From assembly GCF_903815225.1 (NCBI RefSeq), contig NZ_LR813084.1:1654501-1718500 (forward strand): 64,000 nt of DNA, in the 5' to 3' direction. Both the position numbers and the translations under genes were made by a program. The DNA comes from Delftia tsuruhatensis. GTDB lineage: Bacteria; Pseudomonadota; Gammaproteobacteria; Burkholderiales; Burkholderiaceae_C. Positions 49,779-58,380 of this stretch are shown here, piece by piece; the first letter of the stretch is position 1; each line of letters starts with the position of its first letter. A model generated the notes under the pieces. It saw only the letters and a list, made by a program, of their open reading frames with translations. It made no database searches and had not been told where the DNA came from.

Positions 49779-50228
49779 ATGAACGTTGACATCAAGATCC
49801 TTGACGCGCGCCTGCGCGAGAACATGCCCGCCTATGCCACGCCGGGCAGCGCGGGCCTGGACCTGCGTGCCTGCATCGATGCGCCGCTGACGCTCGAACC
49901 CGGCCAGTGGCAGCTCGTGCCCACGGGCATGGCCATGTATCTGAAGGATCCCGGCTACGCGGCCATGATCCTGCCGCGCTCGGGCCTGGGCCACAAGCAC
50001 GGCATCGTGCTGGGCAATCTCGTCGGCCTGATCGACAGCGACTACCAGGGCCAGCTCATGGTCAGTGCCTGGAACCGTTCGGCCACGGGCTTCACGCTGC
50101 AGCCCATGGACCGTCTGGCCCAGTTGATCATCGTGCCCGTGGTGCAGCCGCGCTTCAACATCGTCGAGGAGTTCGAGGCGGCTTCCGAGCGAGGCGCTGG
50201 CGGCTACGGCTCGACCGGCAAGCAGTAA
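49779..50228 (+). CDS. dut: Deoxyuridine 5'-triphosphate nucleotidohydrolase (dUTPase)
   Basis: A 149-residue trimeric dUTPase that hydrolyses dUTP to dUMP, keeping uracil out of DNA. The five conserved motifs are present: '[10 protein letters not shown]', '[20 protein letters not shown]', '[15 protein letters not shown]', '[12 protein letters not shown]' and the C-terminal P-loop-like '[14 protein letters not shown]'. Length and order match E. coli Dut. Being next to coaBC is the usual arrangement in many proteobacteria (dfp-dut), here with one small membrane-protein gene between them. Confidence 0.97.
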   Translation: MNVDIKILDARLRENMPAYATPGSAGLDLRACIDAPLTLEPGQWQLVPTGMAMYLKDPGYAAMILPRSGLGHKHGIVLGNLVGLIDSDYQGQLMVSAWNRSATGFTLQPMDRLAQLIIVPVVQPRFNIVEEFEAASERGAGGYGSTGKQ

Positions 50229-50275
50229 CACCAGGCCGGGCCCGTTGCCAGGGGCCCGGCGCGAGGGAGGTCCGC

Positions 50276-51094
50276 ATGGCAAGGCCATCTGCGCGCAGGC
50301 GCCGCTCCGCATCGTGGACGCGCGTGCTGCTGACCGAGGAAGACCGCATGCGCCGCCGCCTGCAGCAGCGCCACTGGCTGCGCCTGCACGCAGCGCTGAC
50401 CGGCGGCCTCAGCCTGGCCGGCATGGCGCTGCTGAGCCTGGCCCTGCTGCATGCGGGCATGCACAGCATGGCGCTGCGCTATGGCGTCGCCCTGGCCAGC
50501 GGCTATCTGCTGTATCTGCTGCTGGTGCGCCTGTGGGCCGAGTGCATGCTGCGCCGCGACTGGGACGTGCCGGATGCCACTTCCGGCGGAGGCTCGCCTT
50601 CCCGCGGCCCGGAGCCGGGCGGTTTCGAGAGCGGGCAGGGGGGCTCCTATGGTGGCGGCGGGGCCAGCGGCAGTTGGGATGACGCAGGGGCCCTGCCGGA
50701 GGTCGCATCCTCCGCATCGCAGGGCATCGACCTGCCGGGAGTGGACCTGCCCGGCATCGACGGGCTCGACGAGGGCGCCGTGGTCCTGGTGCCGGTGCTG
50801 CTGGTGTTCGCCGCCTTGCTGGTGGCGGTCACGGGGGCGGGGTCGCTGCTGTGGCTGGTCTTTGGCGCCGATCTGTTCCTGGCCGTGGCGGTGGAGGTGG
50901 CCTTTGCGCTGCTGATGGCGCGCACGCTCTATGTGGTGGAGCGCGAGGGCTGGCTGCTGGCCGCGCTGCGCCTGAGCTGGAAGCCGGTGCTGGGTGCGCT
51001 GGTGGCGGCCGTGGCGCTCGGGGCCCTGGCCGACTGGCTGTTTCCCCAAGCCGATACGCTGGTGCAGGTCCTGCGTGCCCTGCGCGGGCACTGA
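50276..51094 (+). CDS. Uncharacterised polytopic membrane protein
   Basis: A 272-residue protein, not recognised. A basic N-terminus with 'TEEDRMRRRLQQRHWLRLHA' leads to two TM helices (about 43-86), then a Gly/Ser-rich loop (about 100-145, 'GGGSPSRGPEPGGFESGQGG'), and three further hydrophobic segments in the C-terminal half (about 160-255). The loop is of low complexity. ATG 50276 follows GGAGG by about 6 bases. It may share a transcript with dut. I see no catalytic motif or binding signature, so the role is unknown. Confidence 0.75.
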   Translation: MARPSARRRRSASWTRVLLTEEDRMRRRLQQRHWLRLHAALTGGLSLAGMALLSLALLHAGMHSMALRYGVALASGYLLYLLLVRLWAECMLRRDWDVPDATSGGGSPSRGPEPGGFESGQGGSYGGGGASGSWDDAGALPEVASSASQGIDLPGVDLPGIDGLDEGAVVLVPVLLVFAALLVAVTGAGSLLWLVFGADLFLAVAVEVAFALLMARTLYVVEREGWLLAALRLSWKPVLGALVAAVALGALADWLFPQADTLVQVLRALRGH

Positions 51095-51130
51095 GCCGCC
51101 GCCAGGCTGCCATCGCGCGCGCCCGCGCCC

Positions 51131-52564
51131 TCACCCGTCCCTTCTGGCACCCGGCAGGCGCAGCTGCATGCGCAACCCGCCCATCGGCGAGCGGCTGGCC
51201 TCGATGCCGCCGCCGTAGGTCTGCACCAGGTCGCGCACGATGTCCAGGCCCAGTCCCGCGCCGGGGCGGCGCTCGTCAAGGCGCTCGCCGCGCTCGAAGA
51301 TGCGCTGCTGCGCGTCCGGTGCAATGCCGGGGCCGTCGTCGTCCACGGTCAGCAGCAGCTGTGCATCGTGGCCCTGGACATCGAGCCTGACGGCCTGCCC
51401 GGCCCATTTGCCTGCGTTGTCCAGCAGGTTGCCCAGCATCTCCATCAGGTCCTGGGCATCGCCCAGGAAGTCCCAGTGCGCGGGTTCTCCCTCCAGCGTG
51501 AAGCGGATGCCGCGCCCCGCATGCAGCCGGGCCATGGTGCGCACCAGGGACTCCAGCGGAGTCCGCACCGGAGTGCGCAGGCCCGTGGCCTGGCGCGCAG
51601 CCGCGCGCGCACGGGCCAAGTGGTGCTCCACCTGGCGGCCGGCGCTGGCCACCTGCTCGCGCACCAGGTCGGCCAGAGGGCCATCGGCCTGCTCGGCGGC
51701 ATTGCCCAGGATGGTCAGCGGTGTGTTGACGGCATGGGCCAGGTTGCCGGCCTGGGTGCGCGCGCGCTGCACCATGTCGGCATTGACGCCGAGCACATGG
51801 TTGAACTCCTGCACCAGGGGCTGGAGCTCGCGGGGGAAATGGCCTTCCAGCCGCGGCGTGGCGCCCGTGCGCACATCGGACAGGCCCTTGCGCAGCCATT
51901 GCAGCGGCCGCAGCGCAAGACGAAGCTGCAGGACCACGGCCAGCGCAAGGCCGGCTGCCAGCGTGCCGAGAGCGGCGATCAGCATGGTGGTGAAGCGCTG
52001 CATGGGCTCGGCCAGCAGCACGCTGTCGGCCGCGACGATCAGGCGCAGCGGCGGCGCGTCGGACTCGGGCAGCTGCAGCGGACGCGCCACGGCCACCAGC
52101 TGGTGGCCTTGTCCGTCGGGCAGCGTGCCGGTACGCAGGGCCGTGTCTTCGTGGTGCGCGCCGGGGCTGCCGGTGTCGGCTCGGAACTGGCGCCAGTCCA
52201 GTGTCTGGTCCCAGAGGGAGCGGGAGCGCAATTGGCCGGCGGCAGCGGTGGTGCCCGCCTCGCCAGCCAGCCGGTCGATCTGCCAGTACAGGCCCGACAG
52301 CGGCTGCGACAGGCGGGGATCACCCACCGCCATGCCGACTTCGATGCGTCCGCCGGGCAGGCTGTTGACGGCAGCGCTCAACTGGTCGAGCTGAAGCACC
52401 AGTTGGGCCTGCAACTGCTGGGCGATGTGGTCGCGGAACAGTCCGCGCAATCCCCAGCCGGCCACCAGCACGGCTGCCAGCACCCAGGCCAGCGTTCCGG
52501 CCAGCAGGCGCAGGCGCAGCGAATCGCCGAGACGCCAGCCCGATGTGCCTGGTCGCGCTGTCAT
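51131..52564 (-). CDS. Sensor histidine kinase (PhoQ-like)
   Basis: A 477-residue inner-membrane sensor kinase. TM1 lies near 20-42, a periplasmic domain follows to about 185, and TM2 is near 190-212. The H-box reads 'NLAHAVNTPLTILGNAAEQA' with the phospho-accepting His near 274; the A-V-N-T-P pattern resembles PhoQ-type kinases (SLKTPL). The N-box is 'MLGNLLDNAGKWA' and the G-boxes are 'DDDGPGIAP' and 'GAGLGLDIVRDLV', so it should be active. The ATG overlaps the stop of the response regulator (TCATG on the plus strand), showing coupled translation. A gene for a PepSY protein precedes the pair. The stimulus is unknown. Confidence 0.94.
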   Translation of the reverse strand: MTARPGTSGWRLGDSLRLRLLAGTLAWVLAAVLVAGWGLRGLFRDHIAQQLQAQLVLQLDQLSAAVNSLPGGRIEVGMAVGDPRLSQPLSGLYWQIDRLAGEAGTTAAAGQLRSRSLWDQTLDWRQFRADTGSPGAHHEDTALRTGTLPDGQGHQLVAVARPLQLPESDAPPLRLIVAADSVLLAEPMQRFTTMLIAALGTLAAGLALAVVLQLRLALRPLQWLRKGLSDVRTGATPRLEGHFPRELQPLVQEFNHVLGVNADMVQRARTQAGNLAHAVNTPLTILGNAAEQADGPLADLVREQVASAGRQVEHHLARARAAARQATGLRTPVRTPLESLVRTMARLHAGRGIRFTLEGEPAHWDFLGDAQDLMEMLGNLLDNAGKWAGQAVRLDVQGHDAQLLLTVDDDGPGIAPDAQQRIFERGERLDERRPGAGLGLDIVRDLVQTYGGGIEASRSPMGGLRMQLRLPGARRDG

Positions 52565-53235
52565 GCCGGGGGGGCGCTGCAATCGACCAGCCGGTAGCCC
52601 AGGCCGCGCACGGTCTCTATGCTGCCGGGGGGCAGCTTCTTGCGCAGGCGGCCCACGAAGACCTCGATGGTGTTGGAGTCGCGGTCGCTGTCCTGCGGAT
52701 AGATGTGCTCGGACAGCTCGGTGCGCGAGATCACCTCGCCCACGCGCTGCATCAGCAGCGCCAGGACCTTGAATTCGTGGCTGGTCAGGCTGAGTGCCTG
52801 GCCGGCCACGCTCACGCGGGCCTGGCGCGAATCGAGCACGATGGCCCCGCACTGCCACTGGGCGCTGGCATGCGGGCTGAGCCGGCGCAGCAGGGCGCGC
52901 AGCCTTGCCATGAGCTCCTCCATATGGAACGGCTTGGACAGGTAGTCGTCCGCGCCGGCATCCATGCCGGCCACCTTCTCGTGCCAGGCACCGCGCGCAG
53001 TGAGGATCATCACGGGCATGCTGCGACCTTGCGCGCGCCAGGCCCGCAGCACGGTCAGTCCGTCGCGCACGGGCAGACCCAGGTCCAGCACGGCGGCGTC
53101 GAATGCCTCGACCTCGCCCAGGTATTGGGCCGTTGCGCCGTCGCCGGCGGTCTCCACCGTATGGCCAGCCTCCTGCAGTGCCTGAACGAGCTGGCCGCGG
53201 AGCGTGGGTTCATCTTCCACCACGAGTATGCGCAT
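52561..53235 (-). CDS. OmpR/PhoP-family response regulator
   Basis: A 224-residue response regulator. The receiver domain (1-115) has the acidic pocket 'VVEDEP', the phospho-acceptor Asp in 'AAVLDLGLPVRDG' (about 51), the switch Thr in 'MILTARG' and Lys in 'YLSKPFHMEE'. The C-terminal winged helix binds DNA ('GEVISRTELSEHIYPQDSDR', 'NTIEVFVGRLRKKLP'). The arrangement with the kinase gene downstream and the PepSY gene upstream forms a three-gene minus-strand unit. LDLGLP and the coupled PhoQ-like kinase support the PhoP subclass; a magnesium or antimicrobial-peptide stimulus is inference only. Confidence 0.95.
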   Translation of the reverse strand: MRILVVEDEPTLRGQLVQALQEAGHTVETAGDGATAQYLGEVEAFDAAVLDLGLPVRDGLTVLRAWRAQGRSMPVMILTARGAWHEKVAGMDAGADDYLSKPFHMEELMARLRALLRRLSPHASAQWQCGAIVLDSRQARVSVAGQALSLTSHEFKVLALLMQRVGEVISRTELSEHIYPQDSDRDSNTIEVFVGRLRKKLPPGSIETVRGLGYRLVDCSAPPA

Positions 53236-53239
53236 CGCT

Positions 53240-53593
53240 CTAGTCCTTGCGCTTGAAGCTCAGCACCTTGCCGTCGCGGGCATCGATCTTGAGCTTGGCC
53301 ACACGGCCGCCGGACTGCAACAGCCGGATCTCGTAGATGAAGCGGCCATCGTCATGCTCGAACTCGACCTTGATGACCTGGCCCTGGTATTCGCGTTCGA
53401 CCTGGTCGAGCACGGTGCGCAGCGGCAGCACCTGGCCTTGCTGCAAGGCCCGGCGGGCCAGTTCGTGGTCGCTGTCGCCGGCATCGCTGGGCGTGGTCCA
53501 GGATGCCAGGGCGGCCGCCATCAGCACGAGCGCGGCGATCACCATCAAGGAGTGTCGGTGGGGAGATGGAGAGGGATTTCTTTGCATGGCCAT
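53240..53593 (-). CDS. PepSY-domain membrane or periplasmic protein
   Basis: A 117-residue protein with an N-terminal hydrophobic segment (about 17-33) and a PepSY domain filling the rest ('QGQVLPLRTVLDQVEREYQG', 'VIKVEFEHDDGRFIYEIRLL', 'AKLKIDARDGKVLSFKRKD'). PepSY domains often inhibit or sense envelope proteases. It is the first gene of a unit with the response regulator and kinase (4 bp to the former), so it may modulate the two-component system. ATG 53593 is chosen for the signal segment; ATG 53587 is equally possible, and the open frame extends to 53716. Confidence 0.82.
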   Translation of the reverse strand: MAMQRNPSPSPHRHSLMVIAALVLMAAALASWTTPSDAGDSDHELARRALQQGQVLPLRTVLDQVEREYQGQVIKVEFEHDDGRFIYEIRLLQSGGRVAKLKIDARDGKVLSFKRKD

Positions 53594-53803
53594 GGTCTGG
53601 GGATGGGGCGCAAGGCCCCGGCAGTCTTTGCAGGACTTATAGCGCAGCGCGGATGAACCGTGCATGAACGGATGCTTCAGCCTGCGTTCATGGCAGGCCC
53701 CGAACAATGGCGCCATGCCGTCGCAGATGCCATCCCTCGATGCCGTCGGCGACAGGTGCCCGGGCTGGCTTTCAGCCCTTGTTCATACGCCAAGGAGAAC
53801 CGC

Positions 53804-54184
53804 ATGACCGCCAAGCAATCCCTCATTTCCCGTATCGCCAGCCATGGCCTGACCGGCCTGGGCATTGCCCTCATCGCCGGCGTCGCCCTCGTGGCCCAGG
53901 TGCAGGCCGAGGCCGCCGCAACGGGCGAGCCCTCGGTGACCGCGCAAGCGAGCCAGGCCATGGCCACGACGGCCGCCTCCGTGCGCGGCACTTTCCAGGG
54001 GCCCGGCCTGAGCATCCGCGAGATCTCCGAGCGCATGGAAGGGCTGGGCTACCGCAGCCTCAGCGAGATCGAGTGGGAGGGCGGACTCTACGAAGTCAAG
54101 GGACTGACCGGCGACGGGCGCTCCGTGAAACTCTACGTCGATGGCAACAACGGCAACGTGCTCAGCGTGCGCGCAAGGCATTGA
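53804..54184 (+). CDS. Periplasmic PepSY-domain protein
   Basis: A 126-residue exported protein with a signal peptide (about 1-36, ending 'VALVAQVQAEA') and a C-terminal PepSY-like unit ('LSIREISERMEGLGYRSLSE', 'VKGLTGDGRSVKLYVDGNNG', 'NVLSVRARH'). It lies divergently from the PepSY-regulator-kinase unit, with 210 bp between the starts. AAGGAG stands 9 bases before ATG 53804. A likely target or feedback modulator of the adjacent two-component system; the evidence is only its location and the shared domain. Confidence 0.82.
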   Translation: MTAKQSLISRIASHGLTGLGIALIAGVALVAQVQAEAAATGEPSVTAQASQAMATTAASVRGTFQGPGLSIREISERMEGLGYRSLSEIEWEGGLYEVKGLTGDGRSVKLYVDGNNGNVLSVRARH

Positions 54185-54330
54185 GGCGGCATGGGAAGGC
54201 TGATTATTGTCAGCAAGTGTTCCGTCCGGTCGGCGCAGGCGCGGCCTGTGGCGTTGAAATGGCATGCAGTCGCGGGCGATACCCGTGGCTGCCCTTGATC
54301 GATCCACGGACAGTACACAGGAGATTTTCC

Positions 54331-54882
54331 ATGCCTTCCATTCATCGCCTGAGCGCCATCGGTGCCAGCTGCATGGCCGCACTGCTGCTGAGCGCCTGCG
54401 CGGGCTATCCGCAACAGGGCGGCTATCCTGCCGGGGGCTACCCCGCCGGGGGCTATCCGACCAGCGGCTATCCCAGCGGTGGTTATCCCGGCAACGGCTA
54501 TCCCGGTGGGGGGCAAGGCGGCAGCTATGTGCAGCAGGGGCGCGTCTCCAATGTGCAGCTGGTGCAGGTGCAGCAGCCCAGCGGCATCGGAGGATCCGGC
54601 ATAGGCGCGGGGGCCGTGGTCGGCGGCGTGGTCGGTGGCGTGCTGGGCCGGCAGGTCGGCAAGGGCAGCGGCCGTGACATCGCCACCATCGCGGGCGTGG
54701 TCGGAGGTGCCATGGCGGGCAATGCCATCGAAAAGAACACGGGGCCCGGCGACCTGCGCGATGTCTACCGCGTCACCGTGCAACTGAACGACGGCAGCAC
54801 GCGCGTGTTCGACTACCAGAACAATCCGCAGATGCGCATCGGCGAGGTGGTGCGCGTGGATGGCAACCAGCTGTATCGCTGA
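54331..54882 (+). CDS. Glycine-zipper outer-membrane lipoprotein with GYP repeats
   Basis: A 183-residue lipoprotein of the 17-kDa antigen/SlyB-like family. The signal peptide ends in 'AALLLSAC' (lipobox). A low-complexity segment follows (about 28-62) with seven imperfect GGYP-type repeats ('GGYPAGGYPAGGYPTSGYPS'), then a glycine-zipper ('GIGAGAVVGGVVGGVLGRQV', 'IAGVVGGAMAGNAIEK') and a C-terminal domain with 'YRVTVQLNDGSTRVFDYQNN', the usual small soluble end. ATG 54331 has AGGAGA about 10 bases upstream. It follows the PepSY gene by 146 bp and may belong to the same stress regulon. The GYP repeats are not a family norm. Confidence 0.85.
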   Translation: MPSIHRLSAIGASCMAALLLSACAGYPQQGGYPAGGYPAGGYPTSGYPSGGYPGNGYPGGGQGGSYVQQGRVSNVQLVQVQQPSGIGGSGIGAGAVVGGVVGGVLGRQVGKGSGRDIATIAGVVGGAMAGNAIEKNTGPGDLRDVYRVTVQLNDGSTRVFDYQNNPQMRIGEVVRVDGNQLYR

Positions 54883-54894
54883 GCGTTCGGGATG

Positions 54895-54924
54895 GACAAA
54901 GGGCTCCCGCTGGAGCCCTTTGTC
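54895..54924. terminator. Inverted repeat between convergent genes
   Basis: GACAAAGGGCTCC (54895-54907) pairs perfectly with GGAGCCCTTTGTC (54912-54924) across CGCT, 12 bp after the lipoprotein stop. The stem is strong but no real T-run follows on either strand, so it is a probable terminator or stabilising hairpin. Confidence 0.65.
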
Positions 54925-54943
54925 ATGGGAGCGCGCGGCTTCA

Positions 54944-55465
54944 TCAATGCAGCGTATCGCTGCCTGGCGCCATGGGCTGCACGCGGAAAAAGCCCGTGCC
55001 GGCCGAGCCGCGGCCGATTTCCTCCTCGGTGGCTTCGCGCACGTGCTCGACCTTCAGGTGCAGGCGCAGCGCGATGCCGGCCAGCGGGTGGTTGCCGTCC
55101 AGCACCACGTGCTCGGGATAGATCTCGGTGACGGTGTAGAGCAGGTCGGGCTGCACGGCGCTGCAGCCCTTGGGCAGGGCGCTGGCCTCGAAGCTCATGC
55201 CTTCTTCCAGCTCTGCCGGGAACAGGGCGCGCGGCTCCAGGAAGATCAGGCTTTCGTCATAGTCGCCAAAGGCTTCCTCGGGCTCCAGGTGCAGGTCCAG
55301 GACCTTGCCCTGGCCGTGGCCCTGCAGGGCCTCCTCGATGCGCTTGAGCAGGTCATCGCCGCCGACCAGGAATTCCACGGGCTCGTCGAGCACGTCCAGT
55401 TCCTCGCCCAGGGTGTCCTTGAGGGTCCAGGTCAGTGCGACCACGCATTGTTCGGTGATTTCCAT
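54944..55465 (-). CDS. SlyD-type FKBP peptidyl-prolyl isomerase
   Basis: A 173-residue FKBP-type isomerase of the SlyD branch. The FKBP half-domains ('ITEQCVVALTWTLKDTLGEE', 'VEFLVGGDDLLKRIEEALQG' and 'HPLAGIALRLHLKVEHVREA') flank an insert-in-flap domain (about 70-120, 'GDYDESLIFLEPRALFP'), as in SlyD. The His-rich metal-binding tail of E. coli SlyD is missing; this protein ends soon after the fold. It assists proline-limited folding and has chaperone activity in relatives. ATG 55465 is taken at the family N-terminus; the frame runs upstream to 55558. Confidence 0.9.
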   Translation of the reverse strand: MEITEQCVVALTWTLKDTLGEELDVLDEPVEFLVGGDDLLKRIEEALQGHGQGKVLDLHLEPEEAFGDYDESLIFLEPRALFPAELEEGMSFEASALPKGCSAVQPDLLYTVTEIYPEHVVLDGNHPLAGIALRLHLKVEHVREATEEEIGRGSAGTGFFRVQPMAPGSDTLH

Positions 55466-55631
55466 GATGTTCAGGCTTGCGCGGGCACTGCCGCGCCGTG
55501 GGGACGGTGAAAAGGCCGCCAGCCCTGCCCGTTGATGGCGGGTCGGTCTGGCGGCCACGTTGCAGCGATTTTCCCATGCCTGCCCGGCGGCGTTGCGGCA
55601 CCGGCCGGTAGCCCCTGTGCGGGGCGGGTGC

Positions 55632-57083
55632 TCAGAACGGATAGTGGCGCGGCGTGGTCTGCAGGGTGATCCAGCGCGTCTCGGTGAAGGCGTCGATGCC
55701 GGCCTGACCGCCGAAGTGGCCGTAGCCCGAGTTCTTCACGCCGCCGAAGGGCATCTGCGCCTCGTCGTGCACTGTGGGACCGTTGACGTGGCAGATACCG
55801 GCCTCGATGCGGGCGGCCACGCGCCAGCCACGCGCCGTGTCGCGGGTGTAGACGGAAGAGGACAGGCCGAACTCGTTGTCGTTCGCCATGGCGATGGCCT
55901 GCTCTTCTCCGCGCACGCGCACGATGGCCTTCACGGGGGCGAAGGTTTCCTCGCGGAAGATGTCCATCTCGGGCGTCACGCCGTCGATCAGCGTGGCGGC
56001 CATCAGCGTATCGGTGGCCTTGCCGCCGCACAGCAGCTTCGCGCCCTTGGCCAGCGCGTCGTCGATCAGGCGGTTGGCGCGCTCCACGGTGGCCATGTCC
56101 ACCACGGAGCCCAGTACCACGGGGCCCTTGCGCGGGTCGCCCAGCGGCAGCGTGCTGGCGCGTGCCGTGAGCTTGGCCAGGAACTCTTCGGCGACGGCCT
56201 CGTCCACGATGATTCGCTCGGTGGACATGCAGATCTGGCCCGAATTGGCGAAGGCACCGAAGGTGCAGCCGGCCACGGCGGCGTCGATGTCGGCATCGTC
56301 CAGCACCACGAAGGGCGCCTTGCCGCCGAGCTCCAGGATGGCGGGCTTGAGGTACCTTGCGCAGGTCTGGCCGATGATGCGGCCCACGCGCGTGGAGCCC
56401 GTGAAGTTCACGCGGCGCACGGCCGGGTGGGCCACCATGGCTTCGACCACGGCGCCTGCATCCTCGGGTGCGTTGGTCACGAAGTTGACCACGCCAGGCG
56501 GCAGGCCGCCTTCCTGCAGCGCCTCGATGATCAGCCCATGGGTGGCGGGACACAGCTCCGAGCCCTTGAGCACCACGGTGTTGCCGCAGGCCAGCGGCGT
56601 GGCGATGGCGCGCACGGCCAGGATGACGGGCGCGTTCCAGGGGGCGATGCCCAGCACCACGCCAGCAGGCTGGCGCACGGCCATGGCAAGGCTGCCGGGC
56701 ACGTCGGAGGGGATGATCTGGCCGCTGATCTGGGTGGTCAGCGAGGCGGCCTCCAGGAACATGCTGGCGGCCAGGTGCACGTTGAAGCCGGCCCAGATGC
56801 CCGATGCACCGGTCTCGGCGGCCATGGCGGCGGCAAAGGCCTCGGTCTTGGCCTCCAGCGCCTGCGAAGCCTTCATCAGCATCTGGCGGCGCTCGGTCGG
56901 GCCCAGGGCGGCCCAGGCGGGAAAGGCCTTGTGCGCGGCCTCGACGGCGCGCACGGCGTCCTCGGGCGTGGCGGCCGGGGCGCGCGTGGCCACCGAGCCG
57001 TCCAGCGGATTCCTGCGCTCGAAGGTGGCGCCGTTGCCGGCCTGCACAGCCTGGCCGGCGATGAGCATGGTTTGTTCGATCAT
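55632..57083 (-). CDS. NAD(P)-dependent aldehyde dehydrogenase (salicylaldehyde/benzaldehyde dehydrogenase type)
   Basis: A 483-residue aldehyde dehydrogenase. The cofactor region includes 'GVVLGIAPWNAPVILAVRAI' and 'VNFTGSTRVGRIIGQ'; the general base Glu is in 'PAILELGGKAPFVV' (near 251) and the nucleophile Cys in 'FANSGQICMSTERI' (near 285). The C-terminal 'AQMPFGGVKNSGYGHFGG' is also typical. The 'HVNGPTVHDEAQMPFGGVK' region and length suggest the salicylaldehyde/vanillin branch, but the aldehyde is not certain. It is divergent from an AraC regulator 245 bp away, which is its probable activator. No aromatic-ring pathway genes flank it. Confidence 0.92.
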   Translation of the reverse strand: MIEQTMLIAGQAVQAGNGATFERRNPLDGSVATRAPAATPEDAVRAVEAAHKAFPAWAALGPTERRQMLMKASQALEAKTEAFAAAMAAETGASGIWAGFNVHLAASMFLEAASLTTQISGQIIPSDVPGSLAMAVRQPAGVVLGIAPWNAPVILAVRAIATPLACGNTVVLKGSELCPATHGLIIEALQEGGLPPGVVNFVTNAPEDAGAVVEAMVAHPAVRRVNFTGSTRVGRIIGQTCARYLKPAILELGGKAPFVVLDDADIDAAVAGCTFGAFANSGQICMSTERIIVDEAVAEEFLAKLTARASTLPLGDPRKGPVVLGSVVDMATVERANRLIDDALAKGAKLLCGGKATDTLMAATLIDGVTPEMDIFREETFAPVKAIVRVRGEEQAIAMANDNEFGLSSSVYTRDTARGWRVAARIEAGICHVNGPTVHDEAQMPFGGVKNSGYGHFGGQAGIDAFTETRWITLQTTPRHYPF

Positions 57084-57328
57084 GTGTGTCTCCTGAAGTG
57101 GGAATTCCGTGCGCGGGGCAGTCCATGCATCGTAGGCAGGTGGCCTGCGCGGGGCGCGGCCTCGCGTGCACAAAGCGCATGACGGATCGTGCAGAGGGTT
57201 TGGGGTTTTCCCTTGTCCAGTGGGCATGAGGGGAAAGCCTCGGGGCCCGGTGGCGCCGCGCTTTCGATAATCGCTCCATGGCCGCGCGACCCTCCCTGTC
57301 CGTGCGCGGCGAAGAGGAGAGAGCGCAT

Positions 57329-58285
57329 ATGACCGATGCCATGGTATTGAGCACCGACGGACTGCCGCCCGACGAGGCGGCACCGGCCTGGCATGCCTGG
57401 ATGGCGCGGCTGTTCGCAGGCCTGCATACGGACCTCTATGGCGACAGCCTGTTTGAAGGCCATGTGCGAGTGGCCAACGCCGGCGACGTGGTGCTGACCA
57501 AGCTGGAAGCCGGTCGCCACCGTGTGATCCGCAGCATGCAGGGGCTGCGTGCCCATGAGTCGCCCTACCTGAAGATCGTCGCGCCTTGGGAGGGCGTGGC
57601 CAGCGTGCGCCAGCACAGCCGCGAGACCAGCGTGCGCAGCGGCAGCTGGGTGATCTACGACACCGCGCAGGAGTACGAGGTCTCCAATCCCGAGTGGTCC
57701 GAGCACCTGATCGTCATGCTGCCACGCCAGGCCATCATCGACCGCGGCATCCGGCTGGAAGGCCTGATGGGGCGCAATGTGGGGGGCAGCTCCGGCATCG
57801 CCCGCATCGCGCTGGAGACCATGCGCAGCACCTACCAGGAACTGCCCGGCATGGCGCCGCATCTGGCGCGCCGCGCCGGCGAGCTGCTGCTGGACATGGT
57901 GCACCTGTCGCTGCAGGAGCTGGCGGGGCAGGGTACGGCAGGCACGCAGCAGATGGCGTTGCAGGACCGCATCCGCGCGCATGTTGCGGCCCATCTGCGC
58001 GATCCCGCGCTGTCCGTGGAGACGGTGGCCGTGGCACTCAACTGCAGCAAGCGCCATCTGCACAATGCCTTCGCCGACAGCCAGACCAGCCTGGGGGCCT
58101 TCATCCAGCACAGCCGGCTGGAGCTGTGCATGCGCGAGCTGTTGCTGCCTGCGCACGCGCAGCGCACCATCACCGAGGTGGCCATGGACTGCGGCTTTGG
58201 CAGCAGCGCGCATTTCAGCCGTGCCTTCAAGGCCTATACGGGCTTGTCGCCCTCGGATTTCCGTGCCATGCGCGTGCCGGCATGA
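57329..58285 (+). CDS. AraC-family regulator (AraC-binding-like sensor)
   Basis: A 318-residue AraC regulator. The N-terminal ~190 residues resemble the AraC-binding-like domain of FeaR-type proteins ('SVRSGSWVIYDTAQEYEVSN'). The C-terminal helix-turn-helix pair is 'LSVETVAVALNCSKRHLHNA' and 'EVAMDCGFGSSAHFSRAFKA', ending 'YTGLSPSDFRAMRVP'. FeaR-type proteins control amine and aldehyde dehydrogenases, which fits the divergent aldehyde dehydrogenase. ATG 57329 has GGAG about 10 bases upstream; the frame opens earlier, at 57278. A separate gene follows 95 bp downstream. Confidence 0.9.
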   Translation: MTDAMVLSTDGLPPDEAAPAWHAWMARLFAGLHTDLYGDSLFEGHVRVANAGDVVLTKLEAGRHRVIRSMQGLRAHESPYLKIVAPWEGVASVRQHSRETSVRSGSWVIYDTAQEYEVSNPEWSEHLIVMLPRQAIIDRGIRLEGLMGRNVGGSSGIARIALETMRSTYQELPGMAPHLARRAGELLLDMVHLSLQELAGQGTAGTQQMALQDRIRAHVAAHLRDPALSVETVAVALNCSKRHLHNAFADSQTSLGAFIQHSRLELCMRELLLPAHAQRTITEVAMDCGFGSSAHFSRAFKAYTGLSPSDFRAMRVPA

Positions 58286-58380
58286 AGCGATCGGGCGCCT
58301 GCTTGCGCTGGCGCCAGGACAGGGCAAGGGGCCGCATAGGACAATGCCGCCCTGTCTCTCTGCTCTTTCCGGACCTTTTC

